From the NCBI GenBank assembly GCA_900551895.1, contig URXX01000006.1:1-64000 (forward strand): 64,000 nt of DNA, in the 5' to 3' direction. Position numbers and translations under genes: made by a program. The DNA is from an uncultured Lachnospiraceae bacterium. Its GTDB lineage: Bacteria > Bacillota > Clostridia > Lachnospirales > Lachnospiraceae. The notes under the pieces are model-generated. The model did no database searches, was not told the origin of the DNA, and saw only the letters and a list, made by a program, of their open reading frames with translations. Of the stretch, positions 27,471-36,677 are shown one piece after another. The number at the start of each line of letters is the position of its first letter. The stretch's first letter is position 1.

Positions 27471-30400
27471 ATGAAGAAGAGAAGAAGAGTTTTGGCATTG
27501 CTGCTCGCGGCTACTTTGACATTTAACGGTATGCCTGCAGTTTTAGCAAATGAGGGAACGAAACCTCAAAACAGTACAACAAAAGAACAGCCATTTTGGT
27601 CAGGTACAGGCGGAAGTGAAAAATTCCGTATTCCATGTTTAGTATCGCTTAATGACGGAACATTGGTGGCAGGCTGTGACGCCAGATGGACAACTCATAT
27701 GGATGGTGGAGGATTGGATACGATTGTATCTTATTCCGAAGACAATGGGGCAACATGGAACTATACATTTGCAAACTATCTCGGTGATAACGGAAATGTA
27801 CATAATCAAAATTCAACAGCATTTATCGATCCGGCAATGGCGACAGACGGCGAGAAAGTATATATGATTGCCGATTTGTATCCGGCAGGGTATGCGTTAA
27901 ACGGTGCGAAAGCAAAACCTGTAGGAAATAAAAGCCATGATGAAAAGGGAAATATCCTTTTGGCAAGTAAAGAAGGCTGGAGCGATGTATGGTGTGCGGA
28001 ACGTACAAAACAGGAAAACTATACATATCGTCTAGTAAAAAATGAGGGAAAGAAAGGCGAAGGAGCCTACTCCATTCAAGATGATAAAGGAAATGTTGTA
28101 GAGGATTACACCGTTGATGAATATTTCAACGTAAAAGGCAAAGGTGTGGACGCCAATCTTTTTGAGGCAGACTCACCATATCAGGTATGGCCTACAGACT
28201 ACCTCTATATGACAACATCGGAAGACGGCGGAAAAACATGGTCCTCTCCTTCTATTTTAAATTTAAGAAAAGACAACGAACAATCTCTCCTTGTCGGTCC
28301 AGGACGCGGAATGGTAACGTCAGAGGGAAGAATTGTATTTACGGCATATGAATATACAAATGGGGATAAAAACAGTGTCGCAATCTACTCTGATGACGAG
28401 GGAAAAACATGGACACGTGGACAGTCTGTATCAGGGACAAGTTCTGAAGCAGTTGTGACTGAAGCGGACGGTAAGTTATATATGTTTACACGTCACGGTG
28501 GATATTATGTATCAAATGACTGGGGACAGACATGGTCTGCACAACAAAATATGGGAATAAGTTACAACTTAGGATGCCAGTTGACAGCGATAACTTATCC
28601 GGAAAAAATTGACGGAAAGACAGCAATCCTTTTTGCAGCTCCTTCTAATACCGGAAGTCGTGCGGCAGGGAAGATTTTCGTAGCCTTAGTTCAAGATGAC
28701 GGTTCATTAAAATGGGCATATGAATACAGTATTAACGGTTCGGCATACTATGCCTACTCATGTTTAACTGTATTGCCTGACGGAACAGTAGGTTTACTTT
28801 ATGAAAACGGTGCAACGGAAATTAAATATGTTAATTTAGACATAGAAGATATTGTAAAAGGCGGAGCAATCGGAAATATTTGGTGTACAGATGATGCGGG
28901 AAAATTTGTATCGGAAGTGACAATGAAATCCAATGAAACAAAAACATTTACAGTAAACGGACTAAAAGAGAATGCAAAAGTAACTGTAGAATCAGACAAT
29001 GAAAAGGCGGTAACGGGTACAGTTGAAAACGGTAAATTGAAATTAACTTCTCAAAAAGTAAAAGGATTGGAACAGGCAGTTGTAACTGTGAAAGCAGGGG
29101 AAGACAGTACAAAAATCCGTGTAAATGTAACAGACAGCGAAAAATATGAGATTGTCAATCTTCGTGTAGGCGATAAAAAAACATACACAGACAAAACAGG
29201 AAACTACAGCGATAGCCAATTAGAAGGCTTGGATAAAACTATTGCCGAAGTTACATTAGAGGGAGAAGACCCGAAAGAAGTAGAAACTGTAGTGAAAGCA
29301 AAACTTGCTACGGCAAACGGAAAATTTGACGGACAGGAAAAAGAATTGGACAGTTGCTTATTTACATTTACTTCAGTAAGCGGACAGGCAAATACATATA
29401 AAATCTCTTCAAAAGCAGGGAATACGACAGTATATTTAAGCCACAAAGTTTCAACAGGAAAATGTCCGTGCAGTACAACAAGTTCTAATATTTTATTGGA
29501 ACAACAGGGCGACGGTAAATTTGCATTAAAAGACACTTCTTCAGGAAGTGCGGGACAGTATTTGTATTTCTATAAAGGAGATAAAACAAAATTACATTTC
29601 GACAGACAGAATAATGTAGACGATAACTGTAAATTTGAGTTATACAAAAAAGCAGAGGGAGAAAAATCTGAAATTCCGGGCTACAAAAAAGTAAACCAGT
29701 TGTCAGAAGTAAAAAATGGAGAACAGTACATTATTGCAATCAAAGGAACAGACGGAGCGTATTATGTACTCAATCCGGCAAGTACAACAAATACATTTGA
29801 CCATGTAGCGAAAGTAACCACAAAAGAAGTGGAAATCAAACCGGAAGCAGAAATTCAGTTAGGAACAGATGCGAAGTTTAATGGAGAGAAAAAGAGAATC
29901 AGCAGCAGCCTGTTTACATTTACTAAGAAGAATGATAAATATGTGATTTCGGGAACAACTGCAAAAGGAGAAACAGTATATCTTACTCCAAAGACAGCAA
30001 CATCAGGAAATACACCGCTTACAAAAACAAGTGCAGATATTAAAGTGACAAAAAATAATGACGGCACATTTAGTTTCCAGCAAGAAGCTGCCGGTGGAGC
30101 AGGAGGATATTTATATTTCTATAAAGATACAGCAAAATTATACTTTGACAGAAATGGAGAAATGCACGATAATTGTAAATTCGATATTTACAAAGCATCA
30201 AAAGATGCAAAAGACAGTGAAATTACAGGATATGTAAAAGTAAAAGAATTATCAGAACTTACGAATAACGGACAGTATTTAATCGCTTCAAAAGGAACAG
30301 ACAATAAAAATTATCTGCTCAATCCTTCGGCAGAAACAGATAAATACAGTTATGTTGCGAAAGTAACAGGTGAAATGTATAAAGGACAGACAACAGAAGC

Positions 30401-31835
30401 GAAAACAGACATCACAATTAAAGGTGTATCTGAAGGAAAGACAGAAGTTACTATCGGCGGAACTACATATTATATTATTGTAAAAAATGATGTAAAAGAA
30501 ATTAACTTAAAAGTAGGCGAAACAGTAAATCTTGCAGGTAAAGTGATAAAGACAGAAGGAGATGCGGAAAGTATTACAAGAGAAGAAAAGAATGATATGC
30601 CTCCTTATAATGCAATCACAAAACTGGAAGCAGGAACATACCTCTTTGGAAATGACACACATATTATGCTGAATACACCCGCATCAGCCGGAAATCCAAG
30701 TGGTTTGGGTATGAAAGCAGCCAACTTTAATACAGGTGACTATAAAGATTCACTTTGGACATTGGAAAAAGCGGGAAATGGTTACACGATGAAAGATGTT
30801 AACGGAAAATATGTAAATATTGATAATCAAAACGTCACATTGAAAGATACACCGCAGACATTGACAGTGACAGCGAAAAACAATGGTGGATTCGCAGTTT
30901 CTAAAGACGGATATTATTTAAACAACTGGGCTGTGAAAAATGACAAAGTTGCCGCTTATGCACAAGATGACAATGCTTGGAACTTCTACAAAGCATCTGT
31001 AGGAAATGCAGTTACAGGTAAAAACCCTGGCACAGTTACATTAGTTACAGAAGGCGTAACATATAAAATTACGGTTACACAGGATTCATCAACTTGTGAA
31101 CATACATGGGGTGACTGGACAGTGACAACAGAGGCAACATGTACAGAAGCGGGAGAAGAAACAAGAACTTGCAGCAGATGCCATACAACAGAAACAAGAC
31201 AGACAGAAGCATTAGGTCATGAATTTGGCGAATGGGAAGTGACAAAAGAAGCAACATGTACAGAAATGGGAGAAGAAACAAGAACCTGCAGCAGATGCCA
31301 TGCAACAGAAACAAGACAGACAGAAGCATTAGGTCATGAGTTTGGCGAATGGGAAGTGACAAAAGAAGCAACATGTACAGAAGCGGGAGAAGAAACAAGA
31401 ACTTGCAGCATATGCCATACAACGGAAACAAGACAGACAGAAGCGTTAGGTCATAAGTTCGGCGAATGGGTAGTAGTAAAAGAGCCTACTGCAACAGAAG
31501 ACGGATGTGAAGAAAGAGTATGTGAACGTTGTGGCGTAAAAGAAACTAGAGTTCTTCCGGCAACAGGGGAAGGCAATAATAACAATAATAACGGAAGCGG
31601 CAACAACGGAAACAACAACGGCGGAAGTGCAGGAAACGGAAACAATCAGAATAATAACGGAAATGCAGGAAACGGAAGCAGTCAAAACAATAACGGCAAC
31701 GCAGGTAACAACGGTAATCAAAATCAGAAACCGGTAAAAACAGGCGATGCATCAGATCCGCTTACAACTGCTGTTGGAATGGCAGGATGCCTTGGTGTAA
31801 TCATTGCAATTCTTCGCAGAAAATCAGATAAATAA
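27471..31835 (+). CDS. Surface GH33 sialidase with repeated C-terminal modules, sortase-anchored
   Basis: Releases sialic acid from glycan ends outside the cell. 1454 residues: signal peptide (to about 26); GH33 propeller with KFRIPCLVSLNDGTLVAG (R53 binds the carboxylate) and four Asp boxes (SEDNGATW at 89-96, then SEDGGKTW, SDDEGKTW, SNDWGQTW). An insert of about 80 residues between boxes 1 and 2 recalls the lectin insert of large clostridial sialidases. After about 480 comes an Ig-like strand region, two tandem modules of about 165 residues of unknown type (ending FYKGDKTKLHFDRQNNVDDN and FYKDTAKLYFDRNGEMHDN), a third related region, four CXXC repeats of 39 residues, an Asn/Gly linker, VKTGDA and the membrane tail. 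Whether it hydrolyses or makes 2,7-anhydro-Neu5Ac cannot be decided. It has its own transcript: terminators on both sides. Confidence 0.93.
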   Translation: MKKRRRVLALLLAATLTFNGMPAVLANEGTKPQNSTTKEQPFWSGTGGSEKFRIPCLVSLNDGTLVAGCDARWTTHMDGGGLDTIVSYSEDNGATWNYTFANYLGDNGNVHNQNSTAFIDPAMATDGEKVYMIADLYPAGYALNGAKAKPVGNKSHDEKGNILLASKEGWSDVWCAERTKQENYTYRLVKNEGKKGEGAYSIQDDKGNVVEDYTVDEYFNVKGKGVDANLFEADSPYQVWPTDYLYMTTSEDGGKTWSSPSILNLRKDNEQSLLVGPGRGMVTSEGRIVFTAYEYTNGDKNSVAIYSDDEGKTWTRGQSVSGTSSEAVVTEADGKLYMFTRHGGYYVSNDWGQTWSAQQNMGISYNLGCQLTAITYPEKIDGKTAILFAAPSNTGSRAAGKIFVALVQDDGSLKWAYEYSINGSAYYAYSCLTVLPDGTVGLLYENGATEIKYVNLDIEDIVKGGAIGNIWCTDDAGKFVSEVTMKSNETKTFTVNGLKENAKVTVESDNEKAVTGTVENGKLKLTSQKVKGLEQAVVTVKAGEDSTKIRVNVTDSEKYEIVNLRVGDKKTYTDKTGNYSDSQLEGLDKTIAEVTLEGEDPKEVETVVKAKLATANGKFDGQEKELDSCLFTFTSVSGQANTYKISSKAGNTTVYLSHKVSTGKCPCSTTSSNILLEQQGDGKFALKDTSSGSAGQYLYFYKGDKTKLHFDRQNNVDDNCKFELYKKAEGEKSEIPGYKKVNQLSEVKNGEQYIIAIKGTDGAYYVLNPASTTNTFDHVAKVTTKEVEIKPEAEIQLGTDAKFNGEKKRISSSLFTFTKKNDKYVISGTTAKGETVYLTPKTATSGNTPLTKTSADIKVTKNNDGTFSFQQEAAGGAGGYLYFYKDTAKLYFDRNGEMHDNCKFDIYKASKDAKDSEITGYVKVKELSELTNNGQYLIASKGTDNKNYLLNPSAETDKYSYVAKVTGEMYKGQTTEAKTDITIKGVSEGKTEVTIGGTTYYIIVKNDVKEINLKVGETVNLAGKVIKTEGDAESITREEKNDMPPYNAITKLEAGTYLFGNDTHIMLNTPASAGNPSGLGMKAANFNTGDYKDSLWTLEKAGNGYTMKDVNGKYVNIDNQNVTLKDTPQTLTVTAKNNGGFAVSKDGYYLNNWAVKNDKVAAYAQDDNAWNFYKASVGNAVTGKNPGTVTLVTEGVTYKITVTQDSSTCEHTWGDWTVTTEATCTEAGEETRTCSRCHTTETRQTEALGHEFGEWEVTKEATCTEMGEETRTCSRCHATETRQTEALGHEFGEWEVTKEATCTEAGEETRTCSICHTTETRQTEALGHKFGEWVVVKEPTATEDGCEERVCERCGVKETRVLPATGEGNNNNNNGSGNNGNNNGGSAGNGNNQNNNGNAGNGSSQNNNGNAGNNGNQNQKPVKTGDASDPLTTAVGMAGCLGVIIAILRRKSDK
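31098..31545 (+). repeat. 117-bp tandem repeats in the sialidase gene
   Basis: The GCAACATGTACAGAA start of the unit appears at 31134, 31251 and 31368, exactly 117 bases apart, nearly unchanged; a fourth, diverged unit follows to about 31545. Each encodes 39 residues with CXXC (RTCSRCH, RTCSICH, RVCERCG) and GHEFGEW. Confidence 0.95.
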
Positions 31836-31841
31836 AAATTT

Positions 31842-31869
31842 GGGGGATACTTAGGTATTCCCCGTTTTT
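31842..31869 (+). terminator. Terminator after the sialidase
   Basis: GGGGGATAC (31842-31850), TTAG loop, GTATTCCCC (31855-31863), then GTTTTT. Confidence 0.87.
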
Positions 31870-31895
31870 ATATGATTCAGAGGGTTCAAACAACC

Positions 31896-31924
31896 TTGAC
31901 AATCCCCTGTTTCTAGAGTATAAT
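31896..31924 (+). promoter_or_regulatory. Consensus promoter of greA-lysS
   Basis: TTGACA at 31896-31901 and TATAAT at 31919-31924 with a 17-base spacer, a full consensus match. The leader contains the perfect 16-bp palindrome CATGGAAATTTCCATG at 31961-31976. Confidence 0.9.
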
Positions 31925-32012
31925 ACAGGAATTGTCAAAGTATATTCAAATGAAGAAATACATGGAAATTTCCATGAAAAAATAAAATGGTAAATCAAGG
32001 GAGGCAGTTAAG

Positions 32013-32495
32013 ATGGCAGACAAAAAGACTATTCTTACTTACGCTGGATTAAAGAAACTTGAAGATGAATTAGAAAACTTAAAAGTTGTAAAACGTAAAG
32101 AAGTAGCAGGAAAGATTAAAGAAGCGAGAGAACAGGGCGACTTATCGGAAAATGCAGAGTACGATGCAGCAAAAGATGAGCAGAGAGATATTGAAGCACG
32201 TATCGAAGAGTTAGAGAAAATTTTGAAAAATGCGGAAGTTGTTGTAGAGGACGAAGTGGACTTAGACAAAATCAGCATTGGATGTACGGTTACAGTTTAC
32301 GATAATGAATTTGAGGAAGAAATGGAATTTAAAATCGTAGGCTCTACAGAGGCAAACAGTCTTGAAGGAAAAATTTCCAACGAATCACCTGTAGGCAAAG
32401 CGTTAATCGGAAGAAAAGTAGATGATGTCGTAGAAGTGGAAACACAGGCAGGCGTTATGGAATACAAAGTGTTAAAAATTGAAAGGTCAATTTAA
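32013..32495 (+). CDS. greA: Transcription elongation factor GreA
   Basis: Rescues backtracked RNA polymerase by stimulating transcript cleavage. Normal length (160 residues): N-terminal coiled-coil finger with [15 protein letters not shown], the acidic tip [15 protein letters not shown], and the C-terminal FKBP-like domain ([18 protein letters not shown]). GGGAGG lies before ATG. lysS follows after 17 bases, a frequent pairing in Firmicutes. Confidence 0.97.
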   Translation: MADKKTILTYAGLKKLEDELENLKVVKRKEVAGKIKEAREQGDLSENAEYDAAKDEQRDIEARIEELEKILKNAEVVVEDEVDLDKISIGCTVTVYDNEFEEEMEFKIVGSTEANSLEGKISNESPVGKALIGRKVDDVVEVETQAGVMEYKVLKIERSI

Positions 32496-32512
32496 TTAAA
32501 GGAGTGGGAAAA

Positions 32513-34474
32513 GTGGCAGAACAAAAGAATGCACAGGAACAGGATTTGAACCAGTTAAGAAAAGTACGCCGTGAAAAATTGGCGGACTTACAGGAAAACG
32601 GAAAAAATCCGTTCCTTATAACAAAATATGATGTAACTCATCACAGTATGGAAATTAAAGATAATTTTGAAGAAATGGAAGGAAAAGATGTTTCTATTGC
32701 GGGACGTATTATGTCTAAACGCGTTATGGGAAAAGCGTCTTTCTGCAACGTTCAGGATTTACAGGGAAATATCCAATCTTACGTTGCAAGAGATAACGTA
32801 GGCGAGGAAGCATACAAAGACTTCAAGAAAATGGATATCGGAGATATCGTAGGCATTAAAGGTGATGTATTCCGCACAAAAATGGGCGAAATCTCTATCC
32901 ATGCACACGAAGTAACTTTATTATCAAAGAGTCTTCAGATTCTTCCGGAGAAATTTCACGGTTTAACAAACACGGATTTACGTTACCGTCAGAGATATGT
33001 GGATTTAATTATGAATCCGGATGTAAAAGATACATTTATCAAACGTTCTAAAATTATCAGCGCTATCAGAAAATATTTAGACGGACAGGGATTTATGGAA
33101 GTGGAAACTCCAATCTTAGTTTCAAATGCGGGCGGAGCAGCGGCAAGACCGTTTGAAACACATTTTAACGCATTGAGCGAGGATTTCAAACTCCGTATTT
33201 CCTTAGAGTTATACTTAAAGAGACTTATCGTCGGCGGAATGGAACGTGTTTATGAAATCGGACGCGTATTCCGTAACGAAGGATTAGATACAAGACACAA
33301 CCCTGAATTTACATTAATGGAATTATATCAGGCATATACAGACTACAACGGAATGATGGACTTAACAGAAAATCTTTACCGTTTTGTAGCGCAGGAGGTT
33401 CTCGGAACAACAAAAATCTGTTACAACGGTGTTGAAATGGATTTAGGAAAGCCGTTTGAAAGAATTACAATGGTAGATGCGGTTAAAAAATACGCAGGTG
33501 TTGACTGGAACGAAGTACATACATTGAAAGAGGCCAGAGCGTTGGCAAAAGAACACAAAGTAGAATACGAAGAACGCCACAAAAAAGGTGATATTCTTGC
33601 GCTCTTCTTTGAAGAATTTGCAGAGGAACACTTGATTCAGCCTACATTTGTTATGGATCATCCAATCGAGATTTCTCCATTAACAAAGAAAAAACCGGAA
33701 AATCCTGAATATACAGAACGTTTCGAGTTCTTTATGAATGGTTGGGAAATGGCAAACGCTTACTCAGAGTTAAATGACCCAATCGACCAGAGAGAACGTT
33801 TTAAAGCACAGGAAGAATTGCTTGCACAGGGTGATGAAGAAGCAAACACAACAGACGAAGACTTTATGAATGCTCTGGAAATCGGTATGCCGCCAACAGG
33901 TGGAATCGGTTTCGGAATTGACAGAATGTGTATGTTGCTTACAGATTCAGCGGCAATCAGAGATGTATTATTATTCCCGACAATGAAGTCACAGGGCGCT
34001 GCTAAGAACGAAGCAAACAATGCTGCACAGACAACTCCAGTAGCTGCAAAAGTAGTTGTTCCAGTAGAAGAAACAGCTGCACCAGCGAAGGTTGAGATCG
34101 ATTTCTCTAACGTAGAAGTAGAACCATTATTCGAAGATATGGTTGATTTCGATACATTCAGCAAGTCAGATTTCCGTGCTGTAAAGGTTAAAGAATGTGA
34201 AGCAGTTCCAAAATCTAAGAAGCTTCTGAAGTTTGTATTAGACGACGGAAGTGGCGTAGATCGTGTGATTTTAAGCGGAATTCACGATTACTATGAGCCA
34301 GAATTCTTAGTAGGAAAGACATTACTTGCAATCACAAACCTTCCACCACGTAAGATGATGGGAATTGATTCTTGTGGTATGATCATCTCTGCTACACACC
34401 TTGTAGAAGGAAGAGAAGGACTCAATGTTTTGATTCTTGATGATCAGATTCCAGCAGGAGCAAAGCTGTACTAA
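32513..34474 (+). CDS. lysS: Lysyl-tRNA synthetase (class II) with C-terminal tRNA-binding domain
   Basis: Charges tRNA-Lys. Residues 1-495 are a complete class II LysRS: OB-fold anticodon domain ([23 protein letters not shown]), motif 1, motif 2 ([25 protein letters not shown]) and motif 3 ([26 protein letters not shown]). An Ala/Val/Pro-rich linker (about 500-535) leads to an EMAPII/Trbp111-type OB domain (about 545-653: [43 protein letters not shown]) of the kind usually seen at the end of MetRS. GTG 32513 is chosen because AAAGGAG (32498-32504) precedes it; GTG 32504 lies in that site. Synonymous codon choice shifts in the last 450 bases (more CCA and GTT), which may mark a later fusion. 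Confidence 0.96.
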   Translation: MAEQKNAQEQDLNQLRKVRREKLADLQENGKNPFLITKYDVTHHSMEIKDNFEEMEGKDVSIAGRIMSKRVMGKASFCNVQDLQGNIQSYVARDNVGEEAYKDFKKMDIGDIVGIKGDVFRTKMGEISIHAHEVTLLSKSLQILPEKFHGLTNTDLRYRQRYVDLIMNPDVKDTFIKRSKIISAIRKYLDGQGFMEVETPILVSNAGGAAARPFETHFNALSEDFKLRISLELYLKRLIVGGMERVYEIGRVFRNEGLDTRHNPEFTLMELYQAYTDYNGMMDLTENLYRFVAQEVLGTTKICYNGVEMDLGKPFERITMVDAVKKYAGVDWNEVHTLKEARALAKEHKVEYEERHKKGDILALFFEEFAEEHLIQPTFVMDHPIEISPLTKKKPENPEYTERFEFFMNGWEMANAYSELNDPIDQRERFKAQEELLAQGDEEANTTDEDFMNALEIGMPPTGGIGFGIDRMCMLLTDSAAIRDVLLFPTMKSQGAAKNEANNAAQTTPVAAKVVVPVEETAAPAKVEIDFSNVEVEPLFEDMVDFDTFSKSDFRAVKVKECEAVPKSKKLLKFVLDDGSGVDRVILSGIHDYYEPEFLVGKTLLAITNLPPRKMMGIDSCGMIISATHLVEGREGLNVLILDDQIPAGAKLY

Positions 34475-34613
34475 GAGAAGATTTTAAGCAGAAAAAATAG
34501 CAAGTAAAAATGCTAAAAAGTAAGCCTTTAAGCCAAACTTAAGCCAATTGATGTATGGAAATATGTATTACATTTAAGAAAACAGAAAAGGTGATATTTT
34601 ATTATGTAAATGA

Positions 34614-34646
34614 GAGAGAATGTTCGAAGACATTCTCTCTTGTTTT
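34614..34646 (+). terminator. Terminator downstream of lysS
   Basis: GAGAGAATG (34614-34622) and CATTCTCTC (34631-34639) pair around TTCGAAGA, followed by TTGTTTT. Confidence 0.82.
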
Positions 34647-34801
34647 ATAGCGACTTGATATATAGCGACACTTTTCGAAGAATAATACAGATATTTCCTT
34701 ATATATAGGTGTAAGAAAATGAGGAGTTTCCCCAAAAAGGGATATTAAGAAATAACCTATGATTACTTGCTCGCAAAAATATAATATTCCAATTAGGGAG
34801 A

Positions 34802-34832
34802 GATACTACGAGAGTATCATAGTATCTTTTTT
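34802..34832 (+). terminator. Second terminator-like hairpin before the AraC gene
   Basis: GATACTA (34802-34808) and TAGTATC (34820-34826) with six T after it. Confidence 0.6.
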
Positions 34833-34892
34833 GGATGCAAAACCCTATTACACATAAAATATTGATTTAAAGCTATTGTATAGAGCATTAAA

Positions 34893-35813
34893 TTATTTTA
34901 ATTTGTTTGAATGGAATATTCGATACTCTGTTGGTAAAACATCATAATATTCCTTAAAAGCTTTAGAAAATTTACTTTGGCTTTCATACCCTACTTCTTT
35001 CGCAATTTCCTTTATACTTTTTGGCGTTTCCATTAGCAAACGAGCTGCAAATTTCATTCGATGTTCTTTTATATGTGAGGCAATAGAAGTACCGTATACA
35101 GCTTTAAAGACGGACTTTAATGTAGTAGGATTGATAAGATACTTGCGTGCCATTTCATCTATTGTTATCCGTTGGCTTATGTTATCTAAAAGGTATTTGT
35201 GTATATTGCGAACAATTTCAATTTGTTCAGATTGATATTCAGACAATCGTTTTTCTGTATCGAACGATAATTTACTTAGATACAGTAAGAGTTCTATCAC
35301 TTTTATTTGCCAATACACAAGTTGAAATTCTTTTGGCTGATGATAGAATGATGAAAAGATAGCGTCTGTTTCTTCATTGCCAATAAAAGCTGAAAAATTT
35401 CCATCCTTACAAAATTTATCAAGTATACTATTTCCTGTAATCCCAGTATTTTTTAATAATTCGGGCGGTTCTTCAGAAAGGGTATTTAAGTCAATATAAA
35501 TGCTAATCCCCTCATAGTATTCATTAGGTAAAGTTATTGTAGAGTTAGAGCAATATTCCATTGTATGTAATGAAAAATCATGTTCACCTAAGTAAACGCT
35601 ATTTCCATTAGACATTTTCCACCCAATTCTTCCCTTATGACAGTAATTGATTTCTAAAATATTTCTTAATGGCTCATGTGTATCAGTATGTTTGTTGCCA
35701 GTTAATGACATAAAAGCAAGCTTTATACCTTCGTATAAATCATAACTAACTATAGGATATTTATGAGAAAGTTCTTGAATACATTTTTCTAATGATGTGA
35801 TTTTTTTGCTCAT
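34893..35813 (-). CDS. AraC-family transcription regulator
   Basis: 306 residues. The C-terminal 100 residues form the two HTH motifs of the AraC/XylS family (RITIDEMARKYLINPTTLKSVFKAVYG and KSIKEIAKEVGYESQSKFSKAFKEYYDVLPTEYR); the N-terminal part is a cupin-like sensing domain typical of AraC proteins linked to membrane transporters. It lies 8 bases after an ArsR gene on the same strand, so the two are probably one transcript. Its codon use is A+T-rich compared with lysS, in line with an acquired segment. Ligand unknown. Confidence 0.92.
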   Translation of the reverse strand: MSKKITSLEKCIQELSHKYPIVSYDLYEGIKLAFMSLTGNKHTDTHEPLRNILEINYCHKGRIGWKMSNGNSVYLGEHDFSLHTMEYCSNSTITLPNEYYEGISIYIDLNTLSEEPPELLKNTGITGNSILDKFCKDGNFSAFIGNEETDAIFSSFYHQPKEFQLVYWQIKVIELLLYLSKLSFDTEKRLSEYQSEQIEIVRNIHKYLLDNISQRITIDEMARKYLINPTTLKSVFKAVYGTSIASHIKEHRMKFAARLLMETPKSIKEIAKEVGYESQSKFSKAFKEYYDVLPTEYRIFHSNKLK

Positions 35814-35821
35814 AATAATAT

Positions 35822-36196
35822 TTACTCCTTGTGTTCAGGGCAGGTAATCATCAAAATCCTTTCAATCATTTTATGCAATAATACACTCTGCTCTGTATTT
35901 GCTGATTTATAGTAAACTTCTTTTCCTACACGTCTGCTAGATACTAAATCTTTGTTTCGTAACTCTCTAAGATGATGGGATATGGCAGGACTTGTCATTT
36001 TCATCATTGCAGATAGATTTAGAACACATTCCTCACAATGACATAAAAGCCAAAATAAACGAACACGTGTAGGGTCACTTAATTGTTTAAATAATTCTGA
36101 AACTATTTGAAAGTGTTGAATATCATTAAGCTGTTCTAATAACTCAGTATTATCTATTTCGTTATGATGATTATGTGGTAATTTCATATAAGACAT
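35822..36196 (-). CDS. ArsR/SmtB-family metal-sensing repressor
   Basis: A 124-residue winged-helix repressor with a His-rich start (LPHNHHNE) and the metal-site helix LLCHCEECVLNLS, which corresponds to the ELCVCDL motif of ArsR/CadC/SmtB proteins; MTSPAISHHLRELRNKDLV is the recognition region. Metal binding is expected to release it from DNA. The open frame begins at 36214, but AAAGGAAG is then inside the gene; starting at ATG 36196 puts it at proper distance. It is divergent to the HMA/ATPase genes over a shared promoter region, so it probably controls them and itself. Confidence 0.92.
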   Translation of the reverse strand: MSYMKLPHNHHNEIDNTELLEQLNDIQHFQIVSELFKQLSDPTRVRLFWLLCHCEECVLNLSAMMKMTSPAISHHLRELRNKDLVSSRRVGKEVYYKSANTEQSVLLHKMIERILMITCPEHKE

Positions 36197-36269
36197 ATAC
36201 GATCTTCCTTTCATTTTGCTCTGTTTAGAAATGTGTTTCGCCCATTTAGTAGGTAATCACATATCTCTG

Positions 36270-36319
36270 TTGACTTTAGGTTATAAGAGAATTATACTGC
36301 AGTCATAACAGTTAAACAA
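36270..36319. promoter_or_regulatory. Overlapping divergent promoters of the ArsR and HMA/ATPase units
   Basis: Plus strand: TTGACT at 36270-36275, 17-base spacer, TATACT at 36293-36298. Minus strand: TTGTTT (complement of 36314-36319), 17-base spacer, TATAAT (complement of 36291-36296). The two -10 boxes overlap, so both polymerases cannot be bound together. An A/T-rich inverted repeat ATTGTT-N10-AACAAT at 36327-36348 is a possible operator. Confidence 0.7.
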
Positions 36320-36367
36320 GTACTTAATTGTTGAATGGAAATAACAATTATGAAAGGAGATATTATA

Positions 36368-36586
36368 ATGAAAAAAACTTACAAAATCGAAGTTGACTGT
36401 GCAAACTGTGCAAATCTTATGGAGGATGCAGCAAAAAAGACAGCTGGAGTAGCAAATGCAACTGTAAACTTTATGACACAAAAAATGATTGTAGAGTTCG
36501 AAGATGGAACAGAACCAAAAGCAGTTATGAATGATGTTTTAAAGGCTTGCAAAAAGGTAGAGCCAGATTGTGAGATTGAACTTTAG
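36368..36586 (+). CDS. Single-domain heavy-metal-associated (HMA) protein
   Basis: A 72-residue ferredoxin-like metal carrier: KKTYKIEVDCANCANLMEDAAKK has the CXXC metal site (C11, C14) and the rest follows the beta-alpha-beta-beta-alpha-beta order of CopZ-like proteins. The motif is DCANC rather than the GMTCXXC of copper chaperones, which is seen more with Zn/Cd/Pb ATPases. Start at ATG 36368 with GAAAGGAGA before it. It lies 91 bases before a P-type ATPase that lacks such a domain, so it probably serves it. Confidence 0.9.
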   Translation: MKKTYKIEVDCANCANLMEDAAKKTAGVANATVNFMTQKMIVEFEDGTEPKAVMNDVLKACKKVEPDCEIEL

Positions 36587-36677
36587 AAAAACGCACCCCT
36601 AAATATAAAAGGGGTGCAAATTTAAAACAAATATATGAATGATTAAACATATATAAAATAAATAGGAGGAATGGACT

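Larger units (their letters stand above)
34475..34892. other. Gene-free stretch between lysS and the AraC gene
   Basis: 418 bases without a supported gene. It holds short direct repeats (TAAGCCTTTAAGCCAAACTTAAGCC near 34532-34556) and two terminators (34614 and 34802). It lies where housekeeping genes give way to the accessory metal patch; I see no integrase or clear attachment site. Confidence 0.7.

Noticed and set aside
31098..31545. CRISPR-like regular repeats
   Set aside because: The units are contiguous 117-bp coding repeats in frame with the sialidase, with no spacers or cas genes.
31075..31752. Several overlapping minus-strand frames at the end of the sialidase gene
   Set aside because: They mirror the 117-bp repeats and the Asn/Gly linker and give low-complexity proteins without ribosome sites.
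32460..32512. T-box or lysine riboswitch before lysS
   Set aside because: Only 17 bases separate greA and lysS, so there is no room for a leader element.
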